Shown here in pieces: positions 1 to 7,412 of a stretch of DNA of 45,473 nt. Under the pieces are notes generated by a model. The model was given only the letters and a program-made list of their open reading frames with translations, searched no databases and was not told the origin of the DNA. The position numbers and the translations under genes are program-made. Within the stretch, counting starts at the first letter, position 1, and the number at the start of each line of letters is the position of its first letter. The stretch is taken from NCBI RefSeq assembly GCF_021129155.1, contig NZ_JAJOMC010000039.1, positions 1-45,473 on the forward strand, read 5' to 3'. This stretch comes from Arthrobacter sp. AK04 (GTDB lineage Bacteria > Actinomycetota > Actinomycetes > Actinomycetales > Micrococcaceae).

Positions 1-18
1 GGGCCCCCCGTTTTCCGG

Positions 19-35
19 CCCGCCCGCCGGGCGGG
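19..35. terminator. GC-rich hairpin at the window edge
   Basis: A 7-bp inverted repeat (19-25 with 29-35, loop GCC) lies just past the stop of the leftward DUF1844 gene. It could end that transcript, but there is no clear U-tract and the sequence is low-complexity G/C at the window edge, where assembly errors are also possible. Confidence 0.25.
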
Positions 36-65
36 GGGGGTTTAGAAAAGGGTGTTGCGGTCCGG

Positions 66-464
66 TCAGTTAACTGCCCCGGTGTACTTCTCGCCCGGGC
101 CCTTGCCCGGGGCGTCGGGGATCAAGGACTCTTCGCGGAACGCCAGCTGCAGGGACCGCAGTCCGTCACGCAAGGGTCCGGCGTGCTGTGAACCGATCTC
201 CGGGGCGGCGGCGGTCACCAGGCCGGCCAGGGCGGTAATCAGTTTCCGGGCCTCGTCCAGGTCCTTCAGTTCCTCGGCATTGTCCTCGGCCGCCAGCCCC
301 AGCTTCACTGCGGCTGCACTCATCAGGTGGACGGCCGCTGTGGTGATGACCTCGATCGCCGGCACTTCGGAAATGTCGCGGATCTGCTGCGAGACGTCGC
401 CGGCGGCACCTGCCTCATCCGCCGCAGGCTCGAAAACGTATGAATTACTGTCTGGGGTGCTCAT
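66..464 (-). CDS. DUF1844 domain-containing protein
   Basis: 132-aa acidic protein of unknown function. The central part (about residues 35-100) is the DUF1844 core: a helix beginning VITTAAVHLMSAAAVKLGL, an acidic linker, then an Asp/Glu-Ala-Arg-Lys-Leu-Ile helix. It has no signal peptide and no membrane segment, so it should be cytosolic. In actinobacteria this family is commonly found divergent from infC, as here. The ATG at 464 is the only reasonable start. The role is unknown; the position beside translation-factor genes is suggestive only. Confidence 0.8.
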   Translation of the reverse strand: MSTPDSNSYVFEPAADEAGAAGDVSQQIRDISEVPAIEVITTAAVHLMSAAAVKLGLAAEDNAEELKDLDEARKLITALAGLVTAAAPEIGSQHAGPLRDGLRSLQLAFREESLIPDAPGKGPGEKYTGAVN

Positions 465-809
465 ACTGGTAAGCTTGACACAGACCGACTGGATGTCGTT
501 ATTTCAGAGATTGTTCCAACGATCAAGGTTCCCACCGGCGCTGCACAGCGTTGACGGGAATTTTTTCTGTAAGATGGCATGCAGTTTGCAAGCGGAGTTC
601 TCTCCCACCCGCGCCAGCCGCTGTTCCGGATGTTTTGGAACTCAAGGTTGCCGGGTACCTGGTTGGGCATGGCCCCGGTATCAGCCGGAGCGGTGTGCGC
701 AGTCCCTTCGCGGGATCTGCATCCGACCTATCAGAGGCCTTCGATTGCTCCGGCAATTGGGGGCCTTCTCTATTTGCCGGGATTCCACAACAACAACAGG
801 AGCTTTAAC
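465..809 (+). promoter_or_regulatory. infC upstream region and long 5' leader
   Basis: A 345-base gene-free stretch between the divergent DUF1844 gene and infC. A possible -10 TAAGAT sits at 570-575, with TTGACG at 551-556 (spacing only 13, so weak). Another TTGACA at 475-480 lacks a good -10. If the TAAGAT is used, the leader is about 225 nt, which would suit translational or attenuation control, a known theme for IF3 operons. An open frame continues upstream from infC to an ATG at 579, but its residues do not look like IF3 and it is read as leader. Confidence 0.35.
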
Positions 810-812
810 ATT
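798..812 (+). promoter_or_regulatory. Ribosome binding site plus ATT start of infC
   Basis: AGGAG (798-802) is followed by 7 nt and then ATT (810-812), which opens the reading [15 protein letters not shown], the conserved N-terminus of IF3. No ATG, GTG or TTG lies in frame at this point. AUU starts on infC are known from other bacteria, where IF3 discriminates against the codon and so limits its own synthesis. Confidence 0.8.
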
Positions 813-1877
813 AGCGAGCCAAGAATCAATGAGCGTATCCGCGTCCCCGAGGTGCGGCTGGTCGGCCCTGCAGGTGAACAGGTAGGAATCGTCCGTATTG
901 AGGATGCCCTGCGTCTGGCTGCCGAGTCTGACCTTGATCTCGTTGAAGTTGCACCTCAGGCGAAGCCTCCGGTGTGCAAGCTGATGGACTTCGGCAAGTA
1001 CAAGTACGAGGCCGCGGTTAAGGCACGTGAAGCGCGGAAGAACCAGACGAACACCGTTCTGAAGGAAATCCGCTTCCGCCTGAAGATCGACACCCACGAC
1101 TACGAGACCAAGCGCGGGCATGCACTGCGCTTCCTCGGTGCCGGTGACAAAGTCAAGGCCATGATCCAGTTCCGTGGCCGCGAGCAGCAGCGTCCGGAGA
1201 TGGGCATCCGCCTGCTCCAGCGCTTCGCCGACGACGTCGCGGAGGTTGGAGTTGTTGAGTCCAGCCCCCGCATCGACGGCCGCAACATGGTCATGGTGGT
1301 TGGTCCGCTGAAGAACAAGGCAGAGGCCAAGGCCGAAGCCCGCCGCGCTACGCAGCGTGCCGAAGCGAAGGCGCAGAACGAAGCCAAGGCTTCCGGCCGC
1401 GTTGACACCTCCGGTGACGACCAGGCACCCATGACCCAGTCACTGGCGGATCTGCTTCCCGAGGGATTCACCGTCTCGACCGAACCCGAGGCAGCAGCCG
1501 AGGCTCCTGTCCAGGAGCCGGCAGCCGTCGTCGAGCCCGCCGCAGCCGAAGCGCCGGAGCAGGAGGCCCCCAAGGCCGCTGCTCCGAAGCAGGAAGCCCC
1601 GAAGGCCGCTGCTCCGAAGCAGGAAGCCCCGAAGGCCGAAGCACCGAAGGCTGCCGCTGCACCCAAGGCGGCTGCTCCCAAGGCAGCAGAGCCCAAGGCC
1701 GCGCCGGCACCGAAGGCTGCTGCAGAGAAGCCTGCTGCAGCTGCTCCGGCCGCCGCGCCGAAGCCTGCGGCAGTGCCTGCTCCGCCGAAGCCGGTGGCCA
1801 GGCCCGCTGCGCCGAAGCCTGCCGCACGGCCCGCCCCCAAGGCAGCGCCAAAGCCGGCCAGCAAGAAGACCACTTAG
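810..1877 (+). CDS. infC: Translation initiation factor IF-3 with long Ala/Pro/Lys tail
   Basis: IF3 binds the 30S subunit, prevents premature 50S joining and checks the start codon and initiator tRNA. From the ATT start the product is 355 aa, against about 180 for E. coli IF3. Residues about 1-75 form the N-domain (ends in [16 protein letters not shown], the signature region), a Lys-rich linker follows, and about 85-175 form the C-domain ([26 protein letters not shown]). The rest is an Ala/Pro/Lys/Glu low-complexity tail with tandem repeats and a basic end. Extended IF3 tails occur in actinobacteria; the function of this one is unknown. rpmI and rplT follow, the classic order. Confidence 0.95.
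   Translation: MSEPRINERIRVPEVRLVGPAGEQVGIVRIEDALRLAAESDLDLVEVAPQAKPPVCKLMDFGKYKYEAAVKAREARKNQTNTVLKEIRFRLKIDTHDYETKRGHALRFLGAGDKVKAMIQFRGREQQRPEMGIRLLQRFADDVAEVGVVESSPRIDGRNMVMVVGPLKNKAEAKAEARRATQRAEAKAQNEAKASGRVDTSGDDQAPMTQSLADLLPEGFTVSTEPEAAAEAPVQEPAAVVEPAAAEAPEQEAPKAAAPKQEAPKAAAPKQEAPKAEAPKAAAAPKAAAPKAAEPKAAPAPKAAAEKPAAAAPAAAPKPAAVPAPPKPVARPAAPKPAARPAPKAAPKPASKKTT
1575..1634 (+). repeat. 30-bp tandem repeat within infC
   Basis: Two adjacent identical 30-nt units (1575-1604 and 1605-1634), each encoding [10 protein letters not shown]. They are followed by degenerate APKA units. The period is a multiple of three, so copy-number changes would keep the frame. Confidence 0.85.
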
Positions 1878-1884
1878 TCCACAG

Positions 1885-1908
1885 CTGCCGGAGGTCGCCC
1901 TCCGGCAG
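1885..1908 (+). terminator. Hairpin between infC and rpmI
   Basis: Perfect 10-bp stem (1885-1894 with 1899-1908, loop TCGC) 8 nt after the infC stop. It lacks a U-tract, so it may be an attenuator, an RNA-processing site or a weak terminator that sets IF3 against L35/L20 levels. Confidence 0.5.
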
Positions 1909-1992
1909 TCAGCAACCAGCACGCCGCCCTGAGGGGCAGCTGCGCGATAGAGCTGCAGGCCCAGCCTGCGGAACGTAAGGAGATCGGTTCCC

Positions 1993-2187
1993 ATGCCGAA
2001 GATGAAGACCCACAGTGGTGCCAAGAAGCGCTTCAAGCTGACCGGCAGCGGCAAGCTGCGCCGCCAGCAGGCCAACCGCCGCCACTACCTCGAGCACAAG
2101 TCCTCCAGGCTGACCCGCCGCCTCGCCGGCGACAAGATCGTCTTCAAGGGCGACGCCAAGGTCATCCGGAAGATGCTCGGCATCTAG
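1993..2187 (+). CDS. rpmI: 50S ribosomal protein L35
   Basis: 64-aa, very basic protein of the large subunit. It begins [15 protein letters not shown] and ends in an LGI tail, and is full length for the family. An AAGGAG sequence lies a short distance before the ATG. It sits between infC and rplT as in most bacteria. Confidence 0.97.
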   Translation: MPKMKTHSGAKKRFKLTGSGKLRRQQANRRHYLEHKSSRLTRRLAGDKIVFKGDAKVIRKMLGI

Positions 2188-2306
2188 TTTCCAAGTTCTT
2201 TGACTGACCACCACCTGGTGTAAGTCACCTACCAAAAAGCCTTCTCAGGCCGCCGGGACTACCGGCAGTAGATGCTTGGGAGCAGAATTTTCGAAGGAGT
2301 ACGCAC

Positions 2307-2693
2307 GTGGCACGTGTGAAGAGGGCGGTCAACGCCCACAAGAAGCGCCGGGTTATTCTTGAACGCGCAAAGGGCTACCGTGGACAGCGTTCACGCCTGT
2401 ACCGCAAGGCCAAAGAGCAGCTGCTGCACTCGTTTGTGTACAGCTACGGCGACCGCAAGAAGAAGAAGGGCGACTTCCGCCGCCTGTGGATCCAGCGCAT
2501 CAACGCTGCATCCCGCGCCAACGGCCTCACCTACAACCGTCTGATCCAGGGCCTGAAGGCCGCTGAGGTTGAGGTTGACCGCCGCATGCTCGCCGAACTG
2601 GCCGTTTCCGACGCCAACGCTTTCGCAGCGCTGGTAAAGGTTGCCAAGGATTCCCTGCCTGCCGACACCTCCGCCAAGAAGGTTGTTGCCTAG
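2307..2693 (+). CDS. rplT: 50S ribosomal protein L20
   Basis: 128-aa basic protein needed early in 50S assembly through 23S rRNA binding; in several bacteria it also represses its own operon. It starts at GTG 2307 ([15 protein letters not shown]) behind GAAGGAGT (2293-2300). The long N-terminal basic arm, the [12 protein letters not shown] motif and a C-terminal globular part are all present. The 119-base gap from rpmI has no clear terminator, so cotranscription is likely. Confidence 0.97.
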   Translation: MARVKRAVNAHKKRRVILERAKGYRGQRSRLYRKAKEQLLHSFVYSYGDRKKKKGDFRRLWIQRINAASRANGLTYNRLIQGLKAAEVEVDRRMLAELAVSDANAFAALVKVAKDSLPADTSAKKVVA

Positions 2694-2756
2694 CAGCTGA
2701 CTGTTCCCGCCAGGGACGGTTCAAGAACCGGTGGCAGCAGCCACTAAAGTTCTTAT

Positions 2757-3668
2757 ATGAACGAAACCGGGCGCCCGCAAGATTTTCCACTGTCCAATCC
2801 CCGAGCTGATCGGGTGAGGGACGTGGCGAAACTTGCCGGGCGCCCGGCCCGTTTAAAGCGCGGACAGTTCCTTGCCGAAGGGCCCCAGGCAGTGCGGGAA
2901 GCGCTCCGGCTCCACCAGCAGCGGGTGGCCGATGGCCAGCCCGGGGTGGTCACCGAAGTTTTCGCCAGTGAAAGCTGCCTTGACCGGCATCCGGAATTCG
3001 AGGAACTGTCCCAGGGAGTCAACGCCCGCCTGGCCACGGATGAAGTTCTAGCTGCCATGGCGGACACCGTCAACCCGCAGGGGATCATCGCCGTCTGCCG
3101 TTTCCTTGACGTTGCCCTGCAGGAAGTGCTCGACGCCGGGCCCCGCCTGATTGCCGTGCTCTGCCAGGTCCGCGACCCCGGTAACGCCGGAACGGTCCTG
3201 CGCGCGGCGGACTCGGCCGGAGCCGACGCCGTTATCCTGACGGCCTCCAGCGTTGACATCTACAACCCCAAGGCCGTCAGGTCCACAGCAGGCTCACTGT
3301 TCCACCTTCCTGTGGTGCTGGGCGCGGACGTTGACGAACTTGCGGCCGCCTGCCGTGCCAGGGGGATCGGCGTCCTGGCAGCGGACGGCTACGGGACCCT
3401 CAACCTGGACACCCTGCAGGACGAGAACGCCCGGCGCCGGCTGACCGGCGAAGGCCCGGAATCCGAGTACGCCCTGGAGCAGCCGACGGCCTGGCTGTTC
3501 GGCAACGAGGCCCAGGGACTTTCGGAGGAAGAGCTCGCGCTTGCGGACCACCGGGTAGCCGTGCCGGTGTATGGTTCCGCGGAAAGCCTCAACCTGGGAA
3601 CAGCGGCTACGGTCTGCCTCTACGCCAGCGCGCGTTCCCAGCACCATCCGGTGCCGGTGACGGCCTAA
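2757..3668 (+). CDS. TrmH/SpoU-family RNA 2'-O-methyltransferase
   Basis: 303-aa SAM-dependent RNA methyltransferase of the SPOUT (trefoil-knot) superfamily, probably acting on rRNA or tRNA ribose. Residues about 15-110 are a substrate-binding domain. The catalytic part carries the three SpoU motifs: NAGTVLRAADSAGAD near 142, LFGNEAQGLSEEE near 247, and SLNLGTAATVCLYA near 280. Insertion of charged residues around 230-240 is typical of actinobacterial members. It follows rplT but seems to have its own start: TAAAGT (2745-2750) ends 6 nt before the ATG and no Shine-Dalgarno is visible, suggesting a leaderless mRNA. The target nucleotide cannot be read from sequence. Confidence 0.85.
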   Translation: MNETGRPQDFPLSNPRADRVRDVAKLAGRPARLKRGQFLAEGPQAVREALRLHQQRVADGQPGVVTEVFASESCLDRHPEFEELSQGVNARLATDEVLAAMADTVNPQGIIAVCRFLDVALQEVLDAGPRLIAVLCQVRDPGNAGTVLRAADSAGADAVILTASSVDIYNPKAVRSTAGSLFHLPVVLGADVDELAAACRARGIGVLAADGYGTLNLDTLQDENARRRLTGEGPESEYALEQPTAWLFGNEAQGLSEEELALADHRVAVPVYGSAESLNLGTAATVCLYASARSQHHPVPVTA

Positions 3669-3742
3669 GCATCCGGCCGCTTCAGCTTCCCAGGCCCAAG
3701 GTTGTGAGCGCTTCAAAACAAATTGGGCACGCTTAAACATGT

Positions 3743-3768
3743 AAGGGCTCCGGTTCACCGGAGCCCTT
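3743..3768. terminator. Bidirectional terminator hairpin
   Basis: Perfect 11-bp stem (3743-3753 with 3758-3768) with loop TTCA, between two convergent genes. Arms end in AA/TT on both strands and short T-rich stretches follow, so it can serve transcripts from either side. Confidence 0.75.
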
Positions 3769-3796
3769 GTTAGTTGATGTTCTTCCCGAGAGCGGA

Positions 3797-4072
3797 TCAG
3801 GGTGCGCGGGTAGCCTTTCCGCGGCCGGTGATTGCTCCGTAGATGCCGGCCACAACCAGGCCGCCGACGATAGCGAGAATCCAGGTGCCGAGGTCGAAGA
3901 AGGCAAGATCGCCCCTGCTGAACAGGAGGCTTCCAATCCAGCCGCCCACGATGGCGCCAACGACGCCCAGAACCAGGCTGGTTACCCAGCCGCCGCCAAC
4001 CCGTCCGGGCATGACGGCCTTAACAATGGCCCCTACGATGAGGCCCAGAATAATCCAAGCAAGAAAACCCAT
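3797..4072 (-). CDS. GlsB/YeaQ/YmgE family small membrane protein
   Basis: 91-aa protein with three predicted membrane helices (about residues 4-20, 28-50, 62-83) and the glycine-zipper pattern of the transglycosylase-associated family, including VGAIVKAVMPGRVGGGW after helix 1. Members are induced by general stress in many bacteria, but the biochemical role is not settled. AAGGAGGAG lies a few bases before the ATG. It is monocistronic and ends at a bidirectional hairpin; the IS element lies just upstream of its promoter region. Confidence 0.85.
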   Translation of the reverse strand: MGFLAWIILGLIVGAIVKAVMPGRVGGGWVTSLVLGVVGAIVGGWIGSLLFSRGDLAFFDLGTWILAIVGGLVVAGIYGAITGRGKATRAP

Positions 4073-4155
4073 GTCTCCTCCTTATAGTGACCGGGATCTC
4101 ATGGTCCCGATGTGGCTCAAGCTAACATAAGGGCCACGTAAAGTCAGCAGGCCGC

Positions 4156-4213
4156 GTTGACTCATGGGAAAGGTCCGCGTAGCGGGATACGTTGCCTCAT
4201 TGGAAAAGGTCCG
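4156..4213 (+). repeat. Left end of the IS: outer and inner repeat
   Basis: The outer repeat (4156-4177, GTTGACTCATGGGAAAGGTC...) and inner repeat (4190-4213, CGTTGCCTCATTGGAAAAGG...) are direct copies of each other, 35 bp apart. They probably form paired transposase binding sites. Confidence 0.85.
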
Positions 4214-4244
4214 GGAAGAGGCGGGGCGCGGACATCCTTGAGGG

Positions 4245-5495
4245 ATGGGATTGACGATGAGCCAGCGCAAGGCCGTCACGGTGATCAAGGCCCGGGCGTA
4301 TGCCCGCGGGAGCCGGTTGGAGAAGGTGCGGATCCTTGATGATCTGGTGGAGCTGACGGGCTGGAACCGGGACTATGCGCGGCGGGCTTTGCGTCAGGCT
4401 TTGGAGTTGCGCCCGGTGCGTGCCCGTCCGCCGCGCCCCCCGGTTTATGGTCCGCGGGTGATCGAGGCGCTGGTGGTCTGCTGGGCTGTGTTGCGGGGCC
4501 CGGCCGGCAAGAGGCTGGCGCCGATGCTGCCGGTGCTCGTGCCCTTGCTGCGCCGGGACGGGGAACTGGACCTGACGGACGCGGAGGCGGTACTGCTGGT
4601 ACGGATGAGCGCGGCGACGATCGACCGGAAGCTTGCCCCGGAGCGGGCGAAACTGGTGCTGCGGGGCCGGTCGCATACCAAGCTCGGATCACTGCTGAAA
4701 TCGCAGATCCCGGTGAGGACCTGGGCGGACTGGGACGACGCGGTACCCGGGTTCGTTGAGATCGACCTGGTAGGACATGAAGGCGGTGTGGCGTCCGGCC
4801 AGTTCTGCTTCACCCTGACCGTGACGGATATCGCGACCGGCTGGACGGTGAACCGGTCAGTTCCGAACAAGGCCCAGAAATGGGTGTTCGCAGCTCTGCA
4901 GTACGCGCTGGGCCGGTTCCCGTTCCCGATCCTTGGGATCGACTCTGACAACGGGTCCGAGTTCATCAACGACTACCTGCTGGAGTACTGCCATGCCCGG
5001 CAGATCACCTTCACCCGTTCCCGGCCGGGAAACAAAAACGATGGGGCCCATGTGGAACAGAAGAACTGGGCGCGCGTCCGTGAGCTCGTGGGCTACTACC
5101 GCTACGACACCGCGGCGGAGTTGGAGAAGCTCAACGCCATCTGGGAACTTGATGCGCTCTTCACGAACTACCTGCTGCCACAGCAGAAGCTGCTGTCGAA
5201 GGAACGCCATGGGGCAAAGGTGGTCAAGAGACATGATGCCGCACTCACCCCGCATCAACGCGCCGTCCGGCATCCGAGCGTCCGGAAGCGGCCCATCATC
5301 ACCATGGACGCGCAGTTCAAACACCTGAAGCCAGCGGCCATGTCCCGGCAGATCCTGGCCCTGACCAGACAGCTTGAAACTCTCACCCAAGCCAAAGCCG
5401 CTCCCCGCGACTACAAGGTCAACACCTGGTTCAACTCGTACCCGAAACGGACCTTTTCCAATGAGGCAACGAAGCAGTCTTCCCGGACCTATTGA
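4245..5495 (+). CDS. DDE (rve-type) transposase of the IS element
   Basis: 416-aa transposase. N-terminal helix-turn-helix region (about residues 5-55, SRLEKVRILDDLVELTGW) for end binding, then an integrase-core fold: first Asp in FVEIDLVGHEGG (about 168), second in GIDSDNGSEFIN (about 228), catalytic Glu in DGAHVEQKNWARVR (about 268). All three catalytic residues are present, so it may be active. The C-terminal codons run through the inner and into the outer right repeat, so the coding sequence and the IS end overlap. ATG 4245 has GAGG abutting it; TTG 4251 or ATG 4257 are alternative starts. Confidence 0.85.
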   Translation: MGLTMSQRKAVTVIKARAYARGSRLEKVRILDDLVELTGWNRDYARRALRQALELRPVRARPPRPPVYGPRVIEALVVCWAVLRGPAGKRLAPMLPVLVPLLRRDGELDLTDAEAVLLVRMSAATIDRKLAPERAKLVLRGRSHTKLGSLLKSQIPVRTWADWDDAVPGFVEIDLVGHEGGVASGQFCFTLTVTDIATGWTVNRSVPNKAQKWVFAALQYALGRFPFPILGIDSDNGSEFINDYLLEYCHARQITFTRSRPGNKNDGAHVEQKNWARVRELVGYYRYDTAAELEKLNAIWELDALFTNYLLPQQKLLSKERHGAKVVKRHDAALTPHQRAVRHPSVRKRPIITMDAQFKHLKPAAMSRQILALTRQLETLTQAKAAPRDYKVNTWFNSYPKRTFSNEATKQSSRTY

Positions 5496-5506
5496 CGTGA
5501 GGCAAC
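5448..5506 (-). repeat. Right end of the IS: inner and outer repeat
   Basis: Inner repeat 5448-5471 is the exact reverse complement of 4190-4213 (24 bp). The outer repeat 5484-5506 is a partial reverse complement of 4156-4177. The transposase stop codon (5493-5495) lies inside the outer copy. Confidence 0.85.
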
Positions 5507-5591
5507 AGGCAGGCCTACAGGCAGGGGATCCGGTACGCCGGCGGGTGGCCAACCTGCTGAAGAGAGCCACGAGTGAATCAGCTTTCAGGGA

Positions 5592-6800
5592 TCAGGCGGC
5601 CAGCGGTCTCTTCCGCTCCAGCAGTCCGCTGGCTATTGCGACGCCGAGCCCCAACAGGGCGAGGACGGCACCCACCAGGGCAGGGGCCGTGTAGCCCCAC
5701 CCCAGGGCGATCACCAGTCCGCCGAGGAATGCCCCGAGCGCGTTGGCGACGTTCAGCGCTGCGTGGTTCAGCGATGATGCGAGGGAGGGGGCATCCGGCG
5801 ACGCGTCCAGGAGCCGGGTCTGCAGGGCTGGGATCAGCATGGACCCGGAAGCACCCACCACGAATACCATGACAAAGGCGGACCAGGGCCACTGCACGGC
5901 CACGGCGTACACCACCAAAGCAACGGCGATGCCGGGCAGCACCTTGTAGAGGGTGCCCATGACGGACCTGTCCGCAATCCGGCCGCCCACAATGTTGCCG
6001 GCCACCATTCCCAGCCCGTACAGGGCCACCACCAGGGGAATCAGCGAGGACGGGATGCCGGCCACCATGGTCATGGTGTGGGCGATGTAGGTGTAGGTGG
6101 CAAAGAAGCCGCCAAAACCGACAATGCCGATCAGAATGGCCAGCCACACCTGCAGGCGTTTGAGCGCGCCCAGTTCACGCCGAATGCTTGCATCCGGACG
6201 GGCCTCGTGGAAGGGGACGAACTTCCACACCAGCGTTAGCGTCAGCAGGCCGATCAGTCCCACCAGGATAAACAGGAGCCGCCAGCCGTATGTCTGGCCC
6301 ATCCAGGTGGCAAACGGAACGCCCACCACGTTGGAAATGCTCAGGCCGGCCATCACCATTGAGATGGCCCAGCCCCTCCGCGTGGGGGGAACCAGGGAGG
6401 CGGCGATGACTGCTGCCACCCCGAAGAAGGCGCCGTGCGGCAGGCCGGCAGCGAAGCGCGACACCAGCATTGTTCCGTAATCCGGGGCCAGGAATGAGGC
6501 CAGGTTGGCCACCGTGAAGAACAACATCAGTCCGAGCGCCAGGTGCTTACGGGGGAGCTTGGCGCCCACCGCGGCCAGCAGCGGGGCTCCCACCACGACC
6601 CCCAGGGCATAGGCGGAGATGAGGTGGCCTGCTTCGGGCGTGGAAACCCCAAGGCCCTGCTCGACTTCGGGCAGCAGGCCCATCATGGTGAATTCGGTAA
6701 CTCCAATGCCCACCCCGCCCATGGCGAGGGCGAGGATGGCCATGGCCAGGTTCGTGGATCGGGCGGGGGCTGCCGTGGACGTTTGGAGGACGCTGCTCAT
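5592..6800 (-). CDS. MFS transporter, DHA1/AraJ-like exporter
   Basis: 402-aa inner-membrane transporter with 12 predicted helices, of the drug/sugar efflux (DHA1, AraJ/Cmx-like) type. Helix 1 reads ILALAMGGVGIGVTEFTMMG, a family pattern, and the loop 2-3 region has GAKLPRKHLALG in place of the usual G-x-x-x-D-R/K-x-G-R. The chosen start is ATG 6800 (MSSVLQTS); an open frame continues upstream but lacks transporter-like sequence, and the Shine-Dalgarno is weak. The substrate is unknown. It is divergent from the NUDIX gene and convergent with the IS. Confidence 0.85.
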   Translation of the reverse strand: MSSVLQTSTAAPARSTNLAMAILALAMGGVGIGVTEFTMMGLLPEVEQGLGVSTPEAGHLISAYALGVVVGAPLLAAVGAKLPRKHLALGLMLFFTVANLASFLAPDYGTMLVSRFAAGLPHGAFFGVAAVIAASLVPPTRRGWAISMVMAGLSISNVVGVPFATWMGQTYGWRLLFILVGLIGLLTLTLVWKFVPFHEARPDASIRRELGALKRLQVWLAILIGIVGFGGFFATYTYIAHTMTMVAGIPSSLIPLVVALYGLGMVAGNIVGGRIADRSVMGTLYKVLPGIAVALVVYAVAVQWPWSAFVMVFVVGASGSMLIPALQTRLLDASPDAPSLASSLNHAALNVANALGAFLGGLVIALGWGYTAPALVGAVLALLGLGVAIASGLLERKRPLAA

Positions 6801-6950
6801 AAGCCTGCTTTTCGAAGGAGGAAAGTAGTGATGGACCAATGCCACGGCAGTGGGGCAGGAGAAGTCCGGACCCTGCAGACAACCCGGAAAGGGGAAGTGG
6901 TATTCCCGTTGCGGGAGGACCTTTGCAGCTGGTCCTTTCATTGTCCCCCA

Positions 6951-6965
6951 TAGAATGGGCCGGTG
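6951..6965 (+). promoter_or_regulatory. -10 hexamer giving a leaderless NUDIX mRNA
   Basis: TAGAAT (6951-6956) lies 6 nt before the GTG at 6963, so transcription would start at or next to the start codon. There is no Shine-Dalgarno and no clear -35. Confidence 0.5.
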
Positions 6966-7412
6966 AATGGACTGATACAGGTAGTAGGCGGAGCCGTTGT
7001 GGACAGCCTGGCGGAACCCTCCATGCTGCTGGTGGCGCGGCGCAGCGCTCCGGAGCAGTTGGCAGGACTCTGGGAGTTCCCCGGTGGAAAAGTGGAGCCC
7101 GGTGAGGAACCGAAGGCGGCGCTGGCCCGCGAACTGCTCGAGGAACTGGGCGTCGGTGTCCGGCTCGGCGCCGAACTCGCGTCCCAGGTTCCGGGCGGCT
7201 GGCCATTGAACCCCCGCGCAAGCATGCGGGTGTGGTTCGCGGAGATCGCCCACGGGGAGCCGAAGCCCCTTGAGGACCACGACGACCTTCGGTGGGTAAA
7301 ACTGGACAACCACAGTGCGGTCCTGGACCTGCCGTGGATTCCCGCGGACTTCCCCATAGTCCGGGCCCTGCTTGGCGCGGTCGCCGTCAAGGCAGAGAGC
7401 ACACTGCCCTAG
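6963..7412 (+). CDS. NUDIX hydrolase, MutT-like
   Basis: 149-aa hydrolase of nucleoside diphosphate-linked substrates. The Nudix box GGKVEPGEEPKAALARELLE and following EELGV (about residues 39-62) matches G-x5-E-x7-R-E-x2-E-E-x-G. Similarity is to the MutT/NudG (8-oxo-dGTP or CTP pyrophosphohydrolase) group, which sanitise the nucleotide pool; the exact substrate is not certain. The GTG start at 6963 follows a -10 element directly. Its stop overlaps by 4 bp the stop of the convergent radical SAM gene. Confidence 0.85.
   Translation: MNGLIQVVGGAVVDSLAEPSMLLVARRSAPEQLAGLWEFPGGKVEPGEEPKAALARELLEELGVGVRLGAELASQVPGGWPLNPRASMRVWFAEIAHGEPKPLEDHDDLRWVKLDNHSAVLDLPWIPADFPIVRALLGAVAVKAESTLP

Larger units (their letters stand above)
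4156..5506 (+). mobile_element. Insertion sequence with nested inverted termini
   Basis: About 1.35 kb bounded by outer imperfect repeats (4156-4177 and 5484-5506) and inner perfect 24-bp inverted repeats (4190-4213 and 5448-5471). Outer and inner copies are spaced about 35-36 bp at both ends and share the core GTTGCCTCA...GGTCCG. It holds one DDE transposase gene. No exact target-site duplication could be seen; GCAGGCC occurs just outside both ends but at slightly different offsets. The family is uncertain (an integrase-core group such as ISNCY/IS1202-like or IS481-like). The element appears intact and recent. Confidence 0.85.

Noticed and set aside
579..809. ATG 579 as the start of infC
   Set aside because: The 77 added residues do not resemble IF3, no Shine-Dalgarno precedes it, and the ATT at 810 has a proper site and the conserved N-terminus.
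1100..2075. Long Ala/Gly or Arg-rich frames antisense to infC
   Set aside because: Shadow frames of the repetitive Ala/Pro/Lys codons; no start signals or recognisable family.
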